A stretch of 64,000 nucleotides of DNA, taken from Caballeronia sp. dw_19 (GTDB lineage Bacteria > Pseudomonadota > Gammaproteobacteria > Burkholderiales > Burkholderiaceae). Both the position numbers and the translations under genes were made by a program. Where the stretch lies: NCBI RefSeq assembly GCF_018449515.1, contig NZ_JAAVUQ010000016.1, positions 62,001 through 126,000 of the forward strand, read 5' to 3'. The stretch's first letter is position 1, and each line of letters opens with the position of its first letter. Below the pieces are notes generated by a model. It made no database searches and was not told the origin of the DNA. It worked only from the letters and a program-made list of their open reading frames with translations. Positions 37,507 through 47,824 of this stretch are shown here, piece by piece.

Positions 37507-38439
37507 ATGGCACTGCAATCACTGGATATCAAACGTCTCTCCGCCACGACGCTGCCTGAACCACAGGTTCGCGTACCGGTCACGGGGACGGTCGCGAAGC
37601 TGATCGATGTATCGAAGTGCATCGGCTGCAAGGCATGTCAGACGGCTTGCATGGAATGGAATGACTTGCGCGATGAAGTAGGGGATTCAATCGGCGTCTA
37701 CGACAATCCGCGCGACCTGAGCGAACACTCGTGGACGGTCATGCGGTTCTCGGAATACGAGAACACTGAAGGCGATCTCGAGTGGCTGATCCGCAAGGAC
37801 GGCTGCATGCATTGCGAGGACCCGGGGTGTCTCAAGGCGTGTCCGTCGCCGGGCGCGATCGTGCAATATACGAATGGGATCGTGGATTTTCACGAGGAGA
37901 ACTGCATTGGGTGCGGCTACTGCGTGACGGGTTGCCCGTTCAACGTGCCGCGAATCTCTAAGCAGGACAATCGCGCGTATAAATGCACGCTCTGTTCAGA
38001 CCGGGTCGCGGTTGGACAGGAACCGGCTTGCGTGAAGACCTGCCCGACCGGCGCGATCATGTTCGGCACCAAGGAAGACATGAAGCAGCAGGCGGCCGAC
38101 CGCATTGTGGATCTGAAGGAACGCGGCTTCGAGAATGCCGGGCTGTATGACCCGGCCGGCGTGGGCGGCACGCACGTGATGTACGTGCTTCATCACGCCG
38201 ATAAAGCCAATCTTTATCACGGCTTGCCGCAGAATCCGAAGATCAGTGCGATGGTTTATCTGTGGAAGGGGCTGGCGAAACCGCTGGCGCTTGCCGGGAT
38301 TGTGGTCGCGGCGCTGGCGGGATTCTTCCACTACACGCGGGTCGGTCCGAACGAGGTGTCAGAGGCGGAGGAAGCCGAAGCGCAACATGAGGCCGAGGAA
38401 GCACGCCGTTCACGGGAGCCATCCGATGAAACACGATAA
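37507..38439 (+). CDS. fdoH: Formate dehydrogenase beta subunit, four [4Fe-4S] clusters
   Basis: A 310-residue electron-transfer subunit. Four ferredoxin-type clusters are seen: [37 protein letters not shown] and CTLCSD...ACVKTCP. A single membrane anchor ([17 protein letters not shown]) near the C-terminus holds it to the periplasmic face. Its last 14 bp overlap the gamma-subunit gene. It passes electrons from the selenoenzyme to the cytochrome. Confidence 0.95.
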   Translation: MALQSLDIKRLSATTLPEPQVRVPVTGTVAKLIDVSKCIGCKACQTACMEWNDLRDEVGDSIGVYDNPRDLSEHSWTVMRFSEYENTEGDLEWLIRKDGCMHCEDPGCLKACPSPGAIVQYTNGIVDFHEENCIGCGYCVTGCPFNVPRISKQDNRAYKCTLCSDRVAVGQEPACVKTCPTGAIMFGTKEDMKQQAADRIVDLKERGFENAGLYDPAGVGGTHVMYVLHHADKANLYHGLPQNPKISAMVYLWKGLAKPLALAGIVVAALAGFFHYTRVGPNEVSEAEEAEAQHEAEEARRSREPSDETR

Positions 38440-39082
38440 TGACGCTATCCCCCGCGACGTAAGGGGTAATGGGCTGATCGTCCGCTATACGCCGAACGAG
38501 CGCACGAACCACTGGATTACCGCCATCACGTTCATCCTGCTGGCGTTGTCGGGGCTGGCCATGTTTCATCCGGCCATGTCGTGGTTGTATGCGCTTTTAG
38601 GGGGCGGGCAATGGACGCGTATCCTGCATCCGTTTATTGGCTGCGTGATGTTTCTCTCGTTCCTGATTCTTGCGCTGCGTTTCTGGCATCACAACTATCT
38701 GGACAAGAGCGATCTTCAGTGGATGCGCCAGATTGACGACGTGCTTAACAATCGTGAAGAAAAACTGCCCGCCATTGGTAAGTACAATGCAGGACAGAAG
38801 CTGCTGTTTTTCACAATGGTCATCTGTCTGCTGGCGTTGCTTGCAAGCGGCATAGTGATCTGGCGACGCTATTTCTCGATCTATTTTCCGATCGAGATCA
38901 TTCGCCTCGCGGCCGTAGTTCATGCCGCTGCCGCGTTCGTGCTGATCGTCGGAATCGTGGTGCATATTTATGCTGCGCTGTGGATCAAAGGGTCGATCGG
39001 CGCCATGACGCGTGGCACCGTGACGTACGGCTGGGCGAAAAAGCATCATCCGCGATGGTTCAAGGAAACGATCGGAAAGTGA
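38426..39082 (+). CDS. fdoI: Formate dehydrogenase gamma subunit, cytochrome b556
   Basis: A 218-residue membrane protein with four helices that carries two b haems and reduces quinone. [47 protein letters not shown] and [25 protein letters not shown] hold the haem histidines. The start at 38426 (CGGGAG upstream) lies inside the end of fdoH. The longer frame runs back within fdoH and is rejected. Confidence 0.93.
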   Translation: MKHDNDAIPRDVRGNGLIVRYTPNERTNHWITAITFILLALSGLAMFHPAMSWLYALLGGGQWTRILHPFIGCVMFLSFLILALRFWHHNYLDKSDLQWMRQIDDVLNNREEKLPAIGKYNAGQKLLFFTMVICLLALLASGIVIWRRYFSIYFPIEIIRLAAVVHAAAAFVLIVGIVVHIYAALWIKGSIGAMTRGTVTYGWAKKHHPRWFKETIGK

Positions 39083-39160
39083 GTCCGACGTATGCGGGCC
39101 GCCGGCGTTCTTCGCCCGAGAAAAACGCGGCGGCCCTTCAGTTTCAAGAGGTCGAAAATC

Positions 39161-40156
39161 GTGGTCCAACGCATCCTGGAAGCGGGCGAAATAGAGTCGC
39201 TCGATCAGTCGGCTATTCCACGCATCCGCACGCCTGAGCGTGCGAGCGTGTTTCTCGCACGCGCGGCGCGGCTAAGGCAACTCGCCGAACGCAGCAATCC
39301 CATAGCAGGTTATCTGCGCCTGATGGCCGCGCTGGCGGACGCGCAGCAGGAGACTATCGCGAGCTTCAAGGCGAAGCCTCCGAGCGCCGAGTTGATTGCA
39401 AGCGCGCAAGCGCATTCCATGCCCTTGATTCCCGCGCTCTCGGGCGTGCGTGATCCCGCCTGGCAAGACGTTTTACTTAGCCTGCTCGATAAACTGCAAG
39501 CTGCCGGCCCGCTTACGCCCGCGCTTGAGCAATTGATTAAAAAACTGAGATCGCTCGACGCGGCAGCGCTCGAAGCGCAAGCCGATGCGATCTTCGCGCA
39601 ACGCTTCGCCGAAGTCGATCCGGCAAGTGCGCCGTTCATATCGGCCGCGCTGCAAGTGGTCTGGACCGATCTAGCCGCCGACATCGACAAGCGCGATGTG
39701 CCGTATCTGGAAACGCTTGGACTATGCCCGGTCTGCGGGTCGCATCCCGTGGCGAGCACCGTGCGAGTGGGTGGCGCGTATGACAATTACCGCTTTTTGC
39801 AATGCGGTTTGTGCGCGACCGAGTGGCATATGGTCCGCTCGAAATGCTCGAATTGCGATTCGACGAAAGGCATCGCCTATCACGCGCTGGGAAGCCCGGA
39901 CGCTGATACGCCGACGAAGGAAGCCGAATCGAAGAAGGCTCCGTTGAAGGCTGAATCGTGCGACGAATGCCATACGTATCGCAAGATCGGCTATCAGGAC
40001 AAGGACTACGATTTCGAACCTTTCGCCGACGACCTGGCCAGCCTGACGCTGGACTTGCTGATGGGCGAGGAGGGGTATCGGCGTGCTTCGCCACATCCGT
40101 GGCTCTGGCCGGAACAAGTCGACGAAAAAACGGACCAACCCAACAAGTCCAATTAA
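39161..40156 (+). CDS. fdhE: Formate dehydrogenase accessory protein
   Basis: About 331 residues. FdhE binds the formate dehydrogenase precursor and helps its maturation before Tat export. Four CxxC pairs form the rubredoxin-like iron sites: CPVCG, CGLCA, CSNCD and CDECH. The GTG at 39161 is preferred (AGAGG 9 bp before; [12 protein letters not shown] matches family N-termini). A start at 39092 would add 23 basic residues. It lies in the fdo operon, before selA. Confidence 0.9.
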   Translation: MVQRILEAGEIESLDQSAIPRIRTPERASVFLARAARLRQLAERSNPIAGYLRLMAALADAQQETIASFKAKPPSAELIASAQAHSMPLIPALSGVRDPAWQDVLLSLLDKLQAAGPLTPALEQLIKKLRSLDAAALEAQADAIFAQRFAEVDPASAPFISAALQVVWTDLAADIDKRDVPYLETLGLCPVCGSHPVASTVRVGGAYDNYRFLQCGLCATEWHMVRSKCSNCDSTKGIAYHALGSPDADTPTKEAESKKAPLKAESCDECHTYRKIGYQDKDYDFEPFADDLASLTLDLLMGEEGYRRASPHPWLWPEQVDEKTDQPNKSN

Positions 40157-40169
40157 AAAGGATCGGCTT

Positions 40170-41606
40170 GTGAGCGATGTAACGAGCGTCGAATTACGGG
40201 CGCTGATGGCACGTGTGCCTTCGGTGGAGCAGGTCATGACGTCGGCGGATTTCCTGGCGCTGACTGAAGCGTTCGGCCGCTCGCAGGTGCTGGCGGGATT
40301 GCGCGGCGCTTTGGACAACTGGCGCGTGGCGGCGCAGGCGGGTCAGGCGCTGGTTGCTTCACTCGAGGTGCCGCAACTTGCGCTCTCTGTCGGCCAAGGC
40401 CTGCGGGAACGCGCGCGGGCGAAGTTCCGCAGCGTGTTCAACCTGACCGGCACGGTGCTGCATACCAATCTCGGCCGCGCGTTGTTGCCTGACGAGGCCA
40501 TCAGCGCGGTGGTCAAGGCGCTCACGCAGCCGTCGAACCTTGAATTCGATCTCGACACCGGCAAGCGCGGCGACCGCGACGACCTGATCGATGAAATCAT
40601 CTGCGAACTGACCGGCGCTGAAGCGGCGACCGTGGTCAACAACAACGCGGCGGCGGTGCTGCTGACATTGTCTGCGTTGGCTCCCAGGAAAGAAGTGATC
40701 GTGTCGCGCGGCGAGCTGGTGGAAATCGGCGGTGCGTTCCGTATTCCCGACATCATGAGCCGCGCCGGCGCGAAGCTGCGCGAGGTCGGTACCACGAATC
40801 GTACGCATCTGAAGGATTACGACGAAGCGATCGGCCCGCGAACGGCGCTGATGATGAAAGTGCATACGAGCAACTACGCCATTAGCGGCTTCACCAAGGA
40901 GGTCAGCGTCGCGGAGCTGGCGCCGCTCTCCCGGGCGCGCGGCGTGCCCGTAGCGGTCGATCTGGGCAGCGGTACGCTGGTCGATCTCACGCAATGGGGC
41001 TTGCCGCGTGAAGCCACCGTGCTTGAAACCATTCTCGCGGGCGCGGATCTCGTCACGTTCAGCGGCGACAAGCTGCTTGGCGGCCCGCAAGCGGGCTTGA
41101 TCGTCGGCCGCCGGGACCTGATTGCGAAGATCAAGAAACATCCGCTCAAGCGGGCGCTGCGCGTGGGCAAACTCACGCTCGCCGCGCTCGAGCCCGTCCT
41201 GCAGTTGTATCGCGCGCCGGAAATGCTGGCGGAGCGCTTGACCACCTTGCGCTTGCTCACGCGTCCCGCCGACGTCATGCGCGCCGCGGCCGAACGTCTG
41301 CAACCTGTCTTGCAGCGAATGACGGGTGAGCGCTACGAGGTCGCCGTCGAACCGATGTTCAGCCAGATCGGCAGCGGCGCGTTGCCCGTCGACGTGCTGC
41401 CGAGCTACGGCCTCGTTGTCAGGATGGCGGATGGCAAACGCGGTGGCCGGCAGTTGCTTGCGCTTGAAAAAGTCCTGCGGGGAATGTCACGACCGGTCAT
41501 CGGGCGTATAGCGGACCATGCCCTGTGTCTTGATCTGCGTTGCCTCGAAGCGGCCGATGAGGCGGAACTCGTCGCGCAGTTGTCGGGTCGGGGCGGTGCG
41601 CAATGA
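40170..41606 (+). CDS. selA: L-seryl-tRNA(Sec) selenium transferase
   Basis: A 478-residue PLP enzyme that converts seryl-tRNA-Sec to selenocysteyl-tRNA-Sec using selenophosphate. The PLP lysine is Lys301 ([13 protein letters not shown]). [18 protein letters not shown] and [11 protein letters not shown] are family blocks. It starts at GTG 40170 with AAAAGGA upstream, 13 bp after fdhE, and its stop overlaps selB by 4 bp. Confidence 0.95.
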   Translation: MSDVTSVELRALMARVPSVEQVMTSADFLALTEAFGRSQVLAGLRGALDNWRVAAQAGQALVASLEVPQLALSVGQGLRERARAKFRSVFNLTGTVLHTNLGRALLPDEAISAVVKALTQPSNLEFDLDTGKRGDRDDLIDEIICELTGAEAATVVNNNAAAVLLTLSALAPRKEVIVSRGELVEIGGAFRIPDIMSRAGAKLREVGTTNRTHLKDYDEAIGPRTALMMKVHTSNYAISGFTKEVSVAELAPLSRARGVPVAVDLGSGTLVDLTQWGLPREATVLETILAGADLVTFSGDKLLGGPQAGLIVGRRDLIAKIKKHPLKRALRVGKLTLAALEPVLQLYRAPEMLAERLTTLRLLTRPADVMRAAAERLQPVLQRMTGERYEVAVEPMFSQIGSGALPVDVLPSYGLVVRMADGKRGGRQLLALEKVLRGMSRPVIGRIADHALCLDLRCLEAADEAELVAQLSGRGGAQ

Positions 41607-43516
41607 TCGTAGGGACGGCGGGACATATCGATCATGGCAAGACCACGCTCGTACGCGCGCTTTCCGGGGTGGACACTGACCGGCTGAAAGAAGAGAAAGC
41701 GCGTGGCATTTCGATCGAACTGGGTTATGCGTATGTACCGCTTGATAACGGCGATGTGCTCGGCCTGATCGACGTACCGGGACACGAGAAACTTGTCCAC
41801 ACGATGACGGCGGGGGCGAGCGGTATCGACTACGCGTTGCTCGTGATTGCCGCCGACGACGGCGTGATGCCGCAAACACGCGAGCATCTGGCGATCCTGC
41901 AGTTGCTCGGCGTGAAGCAGGGCGCCATTGCGCTGACCAAGATCGATCGTGTTGAAGCGCAGCGCTTGCTTGAGGTGCATGAGGAAATACAGGCATTCCT
42001 GAGCGGCAGCACGCTGCAGGATGCACCTGTCTTCGACACCAACGCGACGCTCGTCGATGACCCCGGCGTGGCCGCATTGAACGCGCACTTGCGAGCAGCG
42101 GCTGCGGTCTGGCGGCTGCGTCGCGATGACGGGCTGTTCCGGCTGGCCATCGATCGCGTATTCACGCTGACCGGGCAAGGCACGATTGTGACGGGCACGG
42201 TGGTCTCGGGACGCGTGAATGCCGGCGACACCATGTTGCTTGCGCCCGAAGGCGAACCCGTGCGCGTGCGCAGCATCCACGCACAGAATCGCGCGGCTTC
42301 CGCGGGGCGCGCGGGCGAGCGCTGCGCGCTGAATCTCGCGGGCATCGAGAAGGCTGCAATCGATCGCGGTGACTGGATCGTCGACCCGCGTTTGGCGCGG
42401 GCGTCGGAGCGTATTGATGTCACGCTGAACCTGTTATCCGACGCCGCTGTCACGTTGCAGCATTGGGCGCCGCTGCATGTGCATCTGGGAACGCAGCATC
42501 AGGTCGCGCACGTGGCGTTGCTTGATGGCGAGTCGCTGGCTCCGGGGCATACCGCGCGCGTACAACTCGTGTTCGAGCGGCCGATGTGTTCGGTGCCGGG
42601 GGACCGGTTTATCGTGAGAAACGCGCAGGCGAACCGGACGATAGGCGGGGGCCATGTGCTCGATCCGTTTGGTCCCGCGCGCAAACGTCGAACGCCTGAG
42701 CGGCTGGCCTGGCTCGGTGCAATGCAGGCGATGCTCGACACGGGCGCGCTCGACGCATTGCTGGACCGGGCGCCGCATGGTCTTTCGCGCTCGTTGCTGG
42801 AGCATCTGACCGGCATGCCGGCAGCGGCACTGCGACTTCCCGCCGGGACGCATGCGGTCGCTTTATCCGGCGACGACGCCCTGCTGGTCGCAGACGCGGC
42901 ATGGCGCGCGTTGACGGCTCGCGTGGTTGCTGTGCTGGAGCAATTCCATGCGCGTTCGCCCGATGAACAAGGTCCGGATTCATCGCGCTTACGGAGGATG
43001 GTCGCACCGCTGGCAGACGATGCGTTGTGGCGCGCGTTGATCGACGACACTTCTTCGCGCGGCGACATTGTGAAGAGCGGGCCATGGCTGCATCTGCCGG
43101 GCCATGCAGTCACGCTGGACGATGCAGAGCAGGCGCTTGCCGGCAAGTTGTTGCCGGCGGTGCAGGCCGGCCGCTTCAATCCGCCGTGGGTCCGCGATCT
43201 TGCGGCCGCGCACGGTTTGCCTGAGGAGCGCGTGCGCCAGTTGATGCGCAAGCTTGCGCGTCAGGGCGAAGTGTTCCAGGTCGTACGCGATCTTTTCTAT
43301 CATCGGGAGGCGATTCGCGAGCTGGCAACCATGGCGGCGCTTGAAGCGAGCAGGAGCGATGGCCAACTCGCGGCCGCGCCTTTCCGCGATATCACGGCGC
43401 TAGGCCGCAAACGCGCGATCCAGGTTTTGGAATTCTTCGATCGGGTTGGGTATACTCGCTTTCACCGTGACCTGCATGTCATGCGCACGGACAGCCGCTG
43501 GCTGGATCTGCTCTGA
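41603..43516 (+). CDS. selB: Selenocysteine-specific elongation factor
   Basis: A 637-residue GTPase that brings Sec-tRNA to SECIS-marked UGA codons. G1 is GHIDHGKT, switch II DVPGHE, G4 TKID. EF-Tu-like domains II/III follow ([20 protein letters not shown]), then C-terminal winged helices that bind SECIS (ending [20 protein letters not shown]). It is translationally coupled to selA. The tRNA-Sec gene lies 48 bp downstream. Confidence 0.95.
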   Translation: MIVGTAGHIDHGKTTLVRALSGVDTDRLKEEKARGISIELGYAYVPLDNGDVLGLIDVPGHEKLVHTMTAGASGIDYALLVIAADDGVMPQTREHLAILQLLGVKQGAIALTKIDRVEAQRLLEVHEEIQAFLSGSTLQDAPVFDTNATLVDDPGVAALNAHLRAAAAVWRLRRDDGLFRLAIDRVFTLTGQGTIVTGTVVSGRVNAGDTMLLAPEGEPVRVRSIHAQNRAASAGRAGERCALNLAGIEKAAIDRGDWIVDPRLARASERIDVTLNLLSDAAVTLQHWAPLHVHLGTQHQVAHVALLDGESLAPGHTARVQLVFERPMCSVPGDRFIVRNAQANRTIGGGHVLDPFGPARKRRTPERLAWLGAMQAMLDTGALDALLDRAPHGLSRSLLEHLTGMPAAALRLPAGTHAVALSGDDALLVADAAWRALTARVVAVLEQFHARSPDEQGPDSSRLRRMVAPLADDALWRALIDDTSSRGDIVKSGPWLHLPGHAVTLDDAEQALAGKLLPAVQAGRFNPPWVRDLAAAHGLPEERVRQLMRKLARQGEVFQVVRDLFYHREAIRELATMAALEASRSDGQLAAAPFRDITALGRKRAIQVLEFFDRVGYTRFHRDLHVMRTDSRWLDLL

Positions 43517-43542
43517 CCGATCGACAGTGGTAGGTGGTTAAT

Positions 43543-43564
43543 GTTTTATCGAAGTTTTATCGAA
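43543..43564. repeat. 11-bp tandem duplication abutting tRNA-Sec
   Basis: GTTTTATCGAA occurs twice in direct tandem (43543-43553, 43554-43564) and ends one base before the tRNA-Sec gene. Confidence 0.85.
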
Positions 43565-43660
43565 GGAAGGCATACGTATCCGGTGGTGCGGCTGGGTTTC
43601 AAACCCAGTAGAGGGCGTCAGACGTTCTCTGGTAGGTTCGACTCCTGCTGCTTTCCGCCA
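43565..43660 (+). tRNA. selC: tRNA-Sec (UCA)
   Basis: 96 bases ending in encoded GCCA. The 8-bp acceptor stem GGAAGGCA pairs with TGCTTTCC. The anticodon stem-loop GGGTTTCAAACCC carries UCA. There is a long variable arm (GAGGGCGTCAGACGTTCTC), and the T arm is AGGTTCGACTCCT. These are the features of bacterial selenocysteine tRNA. It completes the fdo-fdhE-selAB locus. selC genes are known integration sites for genomic islands, and the fluoride-related block begins just beyond. Confidence 0.95.
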
Positions 43661-44225
43661 GTCAAGGCGATCAGACTCTCTCAATCGACGCTGTAGCGGT
43701 AATCATAAAACTTCCGAATGGAAGTTAGTCGGTTCAATAAAAGACGGCAAAAAATACATTTTTTTATATCTGGCGCCCGCTCCCATAAGTATGTTGCGGC
43801 ATTGGTCTCTATGCCATTACTGGTGGGCTCAAGAGCATACGCTGCGAACTGCACCTGGTGTAGTGCCTCTGAATCAAGGGAGCCAATGTGTCTTGCCATT
43901 GTCATGCTCTTTGTACCGACGATGGAGCGAGTCATGAAGACGGCGAGACCGATAGAATCGAGCAGCAAACAACGCATCGAGCTTGAGCGAGTGGTGAGAT
44001 CGCAAACCCTCGAGGTAAGAGCAGTGTGACAAGCGCTCGTTTCTCTCGCTACGAAACCTGTCCGGCAAAATCCAGTTCGCCGAACATCTCCGCGAGCCAA
44101 TCGATGAAGATGCGCAAACGCTGACTGAGATGCCGGTTGCGCGGAAAAACCACATGGAATGGATACGGCGACCCGGGACACCCCTCACGGAATAAACAGG
44201 TGTCCGACCACTGCTTGGCAAGGGG
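43661..44225. other. Interval between tRNA-Sec and the fluoride island
   Basis: About 560 bp without an intact gene. It holds the remnant of a LysR C-terminus (44049-44170, minus). The segment 43690-43800 is AT-richer than its surroundings. I see no integrase and no repeat of the tRNA 3' end here. Confidence 0.45.
44049..44170 (-). pseudogene. LysR-type regulator C-terminal remnant
   Basis: On the minus strand, PYPFHVVFPRNRHLSQRLRI followed by FIDWLAEMF is the standard C-terminal end of a LysR effector domain. Upstream of it there is no matching N-terminal part; the similarity stops near 44170, close to the first fluoride riboswitch promoter. It looks like a gene cut by the rearrangement that brought in the island. 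Confidence 0.65.
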
Positions 44226-44254
44226 TTGCCCCTGCATCTTGCGAGGCGTAGACT
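44226..44254 (+). promoter_or_regulatory. Predicted sigma-70 promoter of fluoride riboswitch 1
   Basis: TTGCCC (44226-44231) and TAGACT (44249-44254) are separated by 17 bp. Transcription would begin about 7 bp before the aptamer. Confidence 0.5.
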
Positions 44255-44267
44255 TTGAATTGACGTC

Positions 44268-44318
44268 GGAGATGGCATTCCTCCGTAACCGCCCGCAACG
44301 GGCTGATGATGCCTACAG
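44268..44318 (+). promoter_or_regulatory. Fluoride riboswitch 1 (crcB motif)
   Basis: GGAGATGGCATTCCTCC, AACCGCC and GGCTGATGATGCCTAC are the conserved blocks of the fluoride aptamer. GGAG pairs with CTCC, GCCCG with CGGGC around CAA, and GGCAT can form the pseudoknot with ATGCC. The GCCTACAG end (44311-44318) can instead pair with CTGTGGGC (44333-44340), giving the switch hairpin. It precedes the MutS-like pair. The 300-bp leader to the first start (44623) holds no evident gene. Confidence 0.9.
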
Positions 44319-44622
44319 GCCTGGGTATGGCACTGTGGGCGCGCGTCCAACGGCTTCACTTGCCTTAAAACATGCTCCGTCGTTAGCTCGGCGCACGATC
44401 CCAGTTCCATCACCGTCCGTCCGGTCTCTTCGCAATCCGATTTGATTGCGCAGGCTGCTCGTCGAAAGGAAGCATGATGGGTTGGCTATCTCTCGACTAT
44501 CGGCCTACGGGCCTCTCTTAGGACATTCCGCTCGATACGGGCGCAAGGGTGCGCGTTGCCCGGAGTATAGGCCGCGTTGATCTGCGGGGGGGATGTAGTC
44601 TTCAAACAAGAAGGGGATACGC

Positions 44623-46158
44623 GTGGTCTTTCACAGCATCCTGTTCGAAAAGCCGGAAGACGGCCCAAGGCACGACGATACGCCGGAGCCGCCGTTTTTC
44701 GGCGACCTCAATCTCGATCAGATCGTCTCGGCAGTCACGCTGGGACGGGACGATTACAACCTAAAACCATTCTTCCACACCGAGCTGACGCGCGAGGAGG
44801 CGATCACCTACCGGCATGAGGTCATGCAGGATCTCGACAATGCAGCCGTGCTCGACAGCATCAACGCCTTCGCTGCGGGCATGCGCCAGATGCGCCAGCA
44901 TCTGGCGCAGGCGGAGAAGCTTCACTACCCGATGCAAAGTGAGTGGTGGCGCCTCGAAGCGATCGCGGTGTATTGCAAGACACTCGAGACTTTTGCCCAT
45001 GATTTGCCGCTGGCGGCGCCCGGATCGAAAGGTCTGCGAGAGTTCCATCGAACGCTGAGCGGGTATGTTGCATCAGCTCGCTTTCGGTCGCTCATGCATG
45101 ATGCGGTCCATATCAAGGAGAGTCTGGCGGCGATCCGATATTGCATTCGCGTCAAGGGGAGCTCGGTCACGGTGCTTCACTATGATGCAGAGATCGATCA
45201 GAGTGCCGACGTCCTGAGTATCTTCGGAAAGTTCAAGCAAGGCACGGTTAAGGATCACAGCGCAGAGCTGCGCGACTGGCTGGACATGAACCATGTGGAA
45301 GCCCGTGTACTGGATTTCGTCGCGCAGTTGCACCCTCAGGTGTTCGTCGAACTCGCTACGTATTGCGCGAACAACGCGGACTATCTCGACGCCACGATCC
45401 AGACGTTCGATCGTGAAGTTCAGTTTTATCTGGCGTACCGCGACTACGTCAGCATCTGCAAATCAGCGGGTTTGAGCTTTTGCTATCCACGGATGTCGTC
45501 AACCAGCAAAGCGATGCATTGCGACGAGACGTTCGATCTGGCGCTCGCGTACAAGCTCATGATCGAAAAATCACACGTGGTCTGTAACGATTGCCATCTC
45601 GATGGCGAAGAACGCCTGATTGTCGTATCGGGTCCCAACAACGGTGGAAAAACGACCTTTGCCCGCACCTTCGGCCAACTGCACTACCTGGCGAAGATAG
45701 GTTGTCCGGTACCAGGCCGGAACGCTGCGCTTTTTCTGTGCGACCAGTTGTTTACGCACTTCGAGCGCGAAGAGAATACGAAAGATCTGCGCGGCAAGCT
45801 CCAGGACGACCTGATGCGTGTCCATCAAATCCTGGCGCATGCCACGTCACGAAGCGTCATCATCATGAACGAAATATTCAGTTCTACAACGCTGACCGAC
45901 GCGCTGTTCCTGAGCAAGAAAATCATCGGCGAGATACTGGAACGCGATGCCTTGTGCGTTTGCGTGACCTTTATCGAAGAGCTCGCTCATCTCGACGAAC
46001 GGGCAGTGAGCATGGTGAGCGAAGTCAAGCCCGAAGACCCGGCTTCCCGCACCTTCCGGGTGAGAAGAAGGCCCGCCGATGGCCGGGCGTATGCAGTGTC
46101 GGTCGCAGCGCTTTATGGCCTGACCTATGATCATCTGACGGAGCGGCTCGGACTATGA
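44623..46158 (+). CDS. MutS-related ATPase 1, lacking mismatch-recognition domains
   Basis: A 511-residue protein with the lever/clamp (domain III) and ATPase (domain V) parts of MutS but no N-terminal mismatch-binding or connector domain. Walker A is GPNNGGKT (residues 337-344) and Walker B is VIIMNE (412-417). After it come the SSTTLTDALFLSKKI signature and a helical end. GTG start with AAGGGG upstream. Its stop overlaps the start of a second MutS-like gene, so the two probably form a heterodimer. It lies under fluoride riboswitch 1. MutS-like genes are among those I recall as linked to this riboswitch. The role is unknown. Confidence 0.85.
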   Translation: MVFHSILFEKPEDGPRHDDTPEPPFFGDLNLDQIVSAVTLGRDDYNLKPFFHTELTREEAITYRHEVMQDLDNAAVLDSINAFAAGMRQMRQHLAQAEKLHYPMQSEWWRLEAIAVYCKTLETFAHDLPLAAPGSKGLREFHRTLSGYVASARFRSLMHDAVHIKESLAAIRYCIRVKGSSVTVLHYDAEIDQSADVLSIFGKFKQGTVKDHSAELRDWLDMNHVEARVLDFVAQLHPQVFVELATYCANNADYLDATIQTFDREVQFYLAYRDYVSICKSAGLSFCYPRMSSTSKAMHCDETFDLALAYKLMIEKSHVVCNDCHLDGEERLIVVSGPNNGGKTTFARTFGQLHYLAKIGCPVPGRNAALFLCDQLFTHFEREENTKDLRGKLQDDLMRVHQILAHATSRSVIIMNEIFSSTTLTDALFLSKKIIGEILERDALCVCVTFIEELAHLDERAVSMVSEVKPEDPASRTFRVRRRPADGRAYAVSVAALYGLTYDHLTERLGL

Positions 46159-47717
46159 AGGCCCATCTTTTATACCGGGACCGGGACCTGGATATGTGCC
46201 AGGAGGCAGTGTGGAATGAGGCGGCGCTCGTACAGGACCTAGAGTTGAACGCGCTCTATCAGGCCATGGCGCAGGGCGATGCGTTTGTCTGCGACGTGAC
46301 CAAACGAGTGGTCCCAGCGAGTTCCATCAATCTGGACGAAATTACTTATCGTCAGGCAATCGTTAGCGATTGCATCATCTTCGAAGCGGTAGTGAGGCAG
46401 ATATACGCTATCGCGATCGAGGGGATTGAAACGAAGCGAAAGTGCTATTACGGGGTGTTTTCGGGGTCACCCGGTTCGGTGCTGCACGGCGCACGTGACC
46501 TGATTCAGCAATTCGTGGGCGTGTTGAAGAAGATACGAGATCTCGCCGACACGCAGGCGGCGCAGTTTCGATCGGAAGGGTTCACTCAATTTTTTTCAAT
46601 GATCCAGCGGGAGTTAACGGACGAGTATTTCGTGACAATTCAGCGTTGCCTCAAGGAGCTCAGGTTCAGCCACGGCGTGCTGATCAGTGCGGGGCTGGGC
46701 CAGGGCAACAAGGGAATCCACTACGTGCTTCGGAAACCTCACGAGAAGGATCCCAATCTTCTGAGGCGGTTATTCGCAAAACGGCCGCGCTCGTTGACGT
46801 TTCACATCGCGGACCGGGATGAGGCCGGCGCCAGAGCAGTGTCGGACCTGGAGGCACGCGGCATCAATCTCGTCGCGAATGCACTTGCCCAGTCAGCGGA
46901 ACACATACTCAGCTTTTTCACGATGCTGCGCACTGAACTGGCTTTCTACATCGGATGCGTCAATCTGCATCACCAACTGACGCGCCTGCGCCTGGCCGTG
47001 TGCGTTCCCGTGCCACGCGAACGCACTGACAGGAGGCTCGCCTTTGATGGGCTGTACGACGCCAGCCTGGCACTGCGCACCGCGCATGCCCCTGTCGGCA
47101 ACGACGTAACTGGGGATGGCCGCGGCCTCGTTGTCATCACCGGTGCAAATCAAGGCGGCAAGTCGACGTTCTTACGCGGCGTCGGGCAGGCGCAGGTCAT
47201 GATGCAATGCGGAATGTTCGTAGCGGCGGCATCGTTTTCGGCGAACGTATGCGACGGGATCTTTACGCATTACAAGCGCGAGGAAGACGCGTCGATGAAG
47301 AGCGGAAAGCTCGATGAGGAACTCAAGCGGATGAGCGAAATCGTCGATCACATTCGCGAACACTCGCTGCTGCTGTGCAACGAGTCATTCGCGGCAACCA
47401 ACGAGCGCGAAGGTTCCGAGATCGCGCGCCAGATCATCGCGGCGTTGTTGCGAAAGCGCGTAAAAATTGTACTGGTGACGCATCTGTACGCGCTGGCTCA
47501 CGGGCTGCATGAGCAGAAGGCGCAGAGCATGATGTTCCTGAGAGCGGAGCGGCGTGCGGACGGCGAGCGTACATTCAAGTTGACGGAGGCTGAACCCTTG
47601 CAAACCAGCTATGGGGAAGATCTGTACAGGCGAATATTCCTCTCGAAAGACGAATCGGAAGCACATGCTGAGCCCATCTCCGTCAGTCTGTCGAAAGTTG
47701 AAGAATCGGACTCGTAA
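46155..47717 (+). CDS. MutS-related ATPase 2, lacking mismatch-recognition domains
   Basis: A 520-residue companion. The N-terminal 300 residues are helical with TFHIADRDEAGARAVSDLEARGIN. Walker A is GANQGGKST (330-338) with ITGANQGGKSTFLRGVGQAQ as in true MutS, Walker B is LLLCNE (405-410), and NEREGSEIARQIIAALL follows. No mismatch-recognition domain and no C-terminal dimerisation HTH. It is coupled to MutS-like 1 by an ATGA overlap. The two paralogues differ strongly outside the ATPase motifs. Confidence 0.85.
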   Translation: MKAHLLYRDRDLDMCQEAVWNEAALVQDLELNALYQAMAQGDAFVCDVTKRVVPASSINLDEITYRQAIVSDCIIFEAVVRQIYAIAIEGIETKRKCYYGVFSGSPGSVLHGARDLIQQFVGVLKKIRDLADTQAAQFRSEGFTQFFSMIQRELTDEYFVTIQRCLKELRFSHGVLISAGLGQGNKGIHYVLRKPHEKDPNLLRRLFAKRPRSLTFHIADRDEAGARAVSDLEARGINLVANALAQSAEHILSFFTMLRTELAFYIGCVNLHHQLTRLRLAVCVPVPRERTDRRLAFDGLYDASLALRTAHAPVGNDVTGDGRGLVVITGANQGGKSTFLRGVGQAQVMMQCGMFVAAASFSANVCDGIFTHYKREEDASMKSGKLDEELKRMSEIVDHIREHSLLLCNESFAATNEREGSEIARQIIAALLRKRVKIVLVTHLYALAHGLHEQKAQSMMFLRAERRADGERTFKLTEAEPLQTSYGEDLYRRIFLSKDESEAHAEPISVSLSKVEESDS

Positions 47718-47769
47718 GGACGCGTATCCCACGCGCAGTGGTCAATTACGAGTGCTACACTCGATTGAC

Positions 47770-47824
47770 GGAGATGGCATTCCTCCGCGAACCGCCGGCC
47801 AGGCCGGCTGATGATGCCTACAAG
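47770..47824 (+). promoter_or_regulatory. Fluoride riboswitch 2 (crcB motif)
   Basis: Same blocks as switch 1: GGAGATGGCATTCCTCC, GAACCGCC, GGCTGATGATGCCTACA. Here the P3 stem is GCCGGCC/GGCCGGC, a different sequence with intact pairing. GCCTACA (47816-47822) can pair with TGTAGGC (47842-47848), with inner TTCC/GGAA pairs, as the alternative hairpin. TACACT at 47754-47759 is a likely -10. It leads to DUF190 gene 1 and the pyrophosphatase remnant. Confidence 0.9.

Noticed and set aside
44474-44521. A 15-codon frame (MMGWLSLDYRPTGLS) with AAAGGAAG before it in the leader of the MutS-like operon
   Set aside because: Could be a leader peptide, but there is no conserved pattern or attenuator-like codon run to support it.
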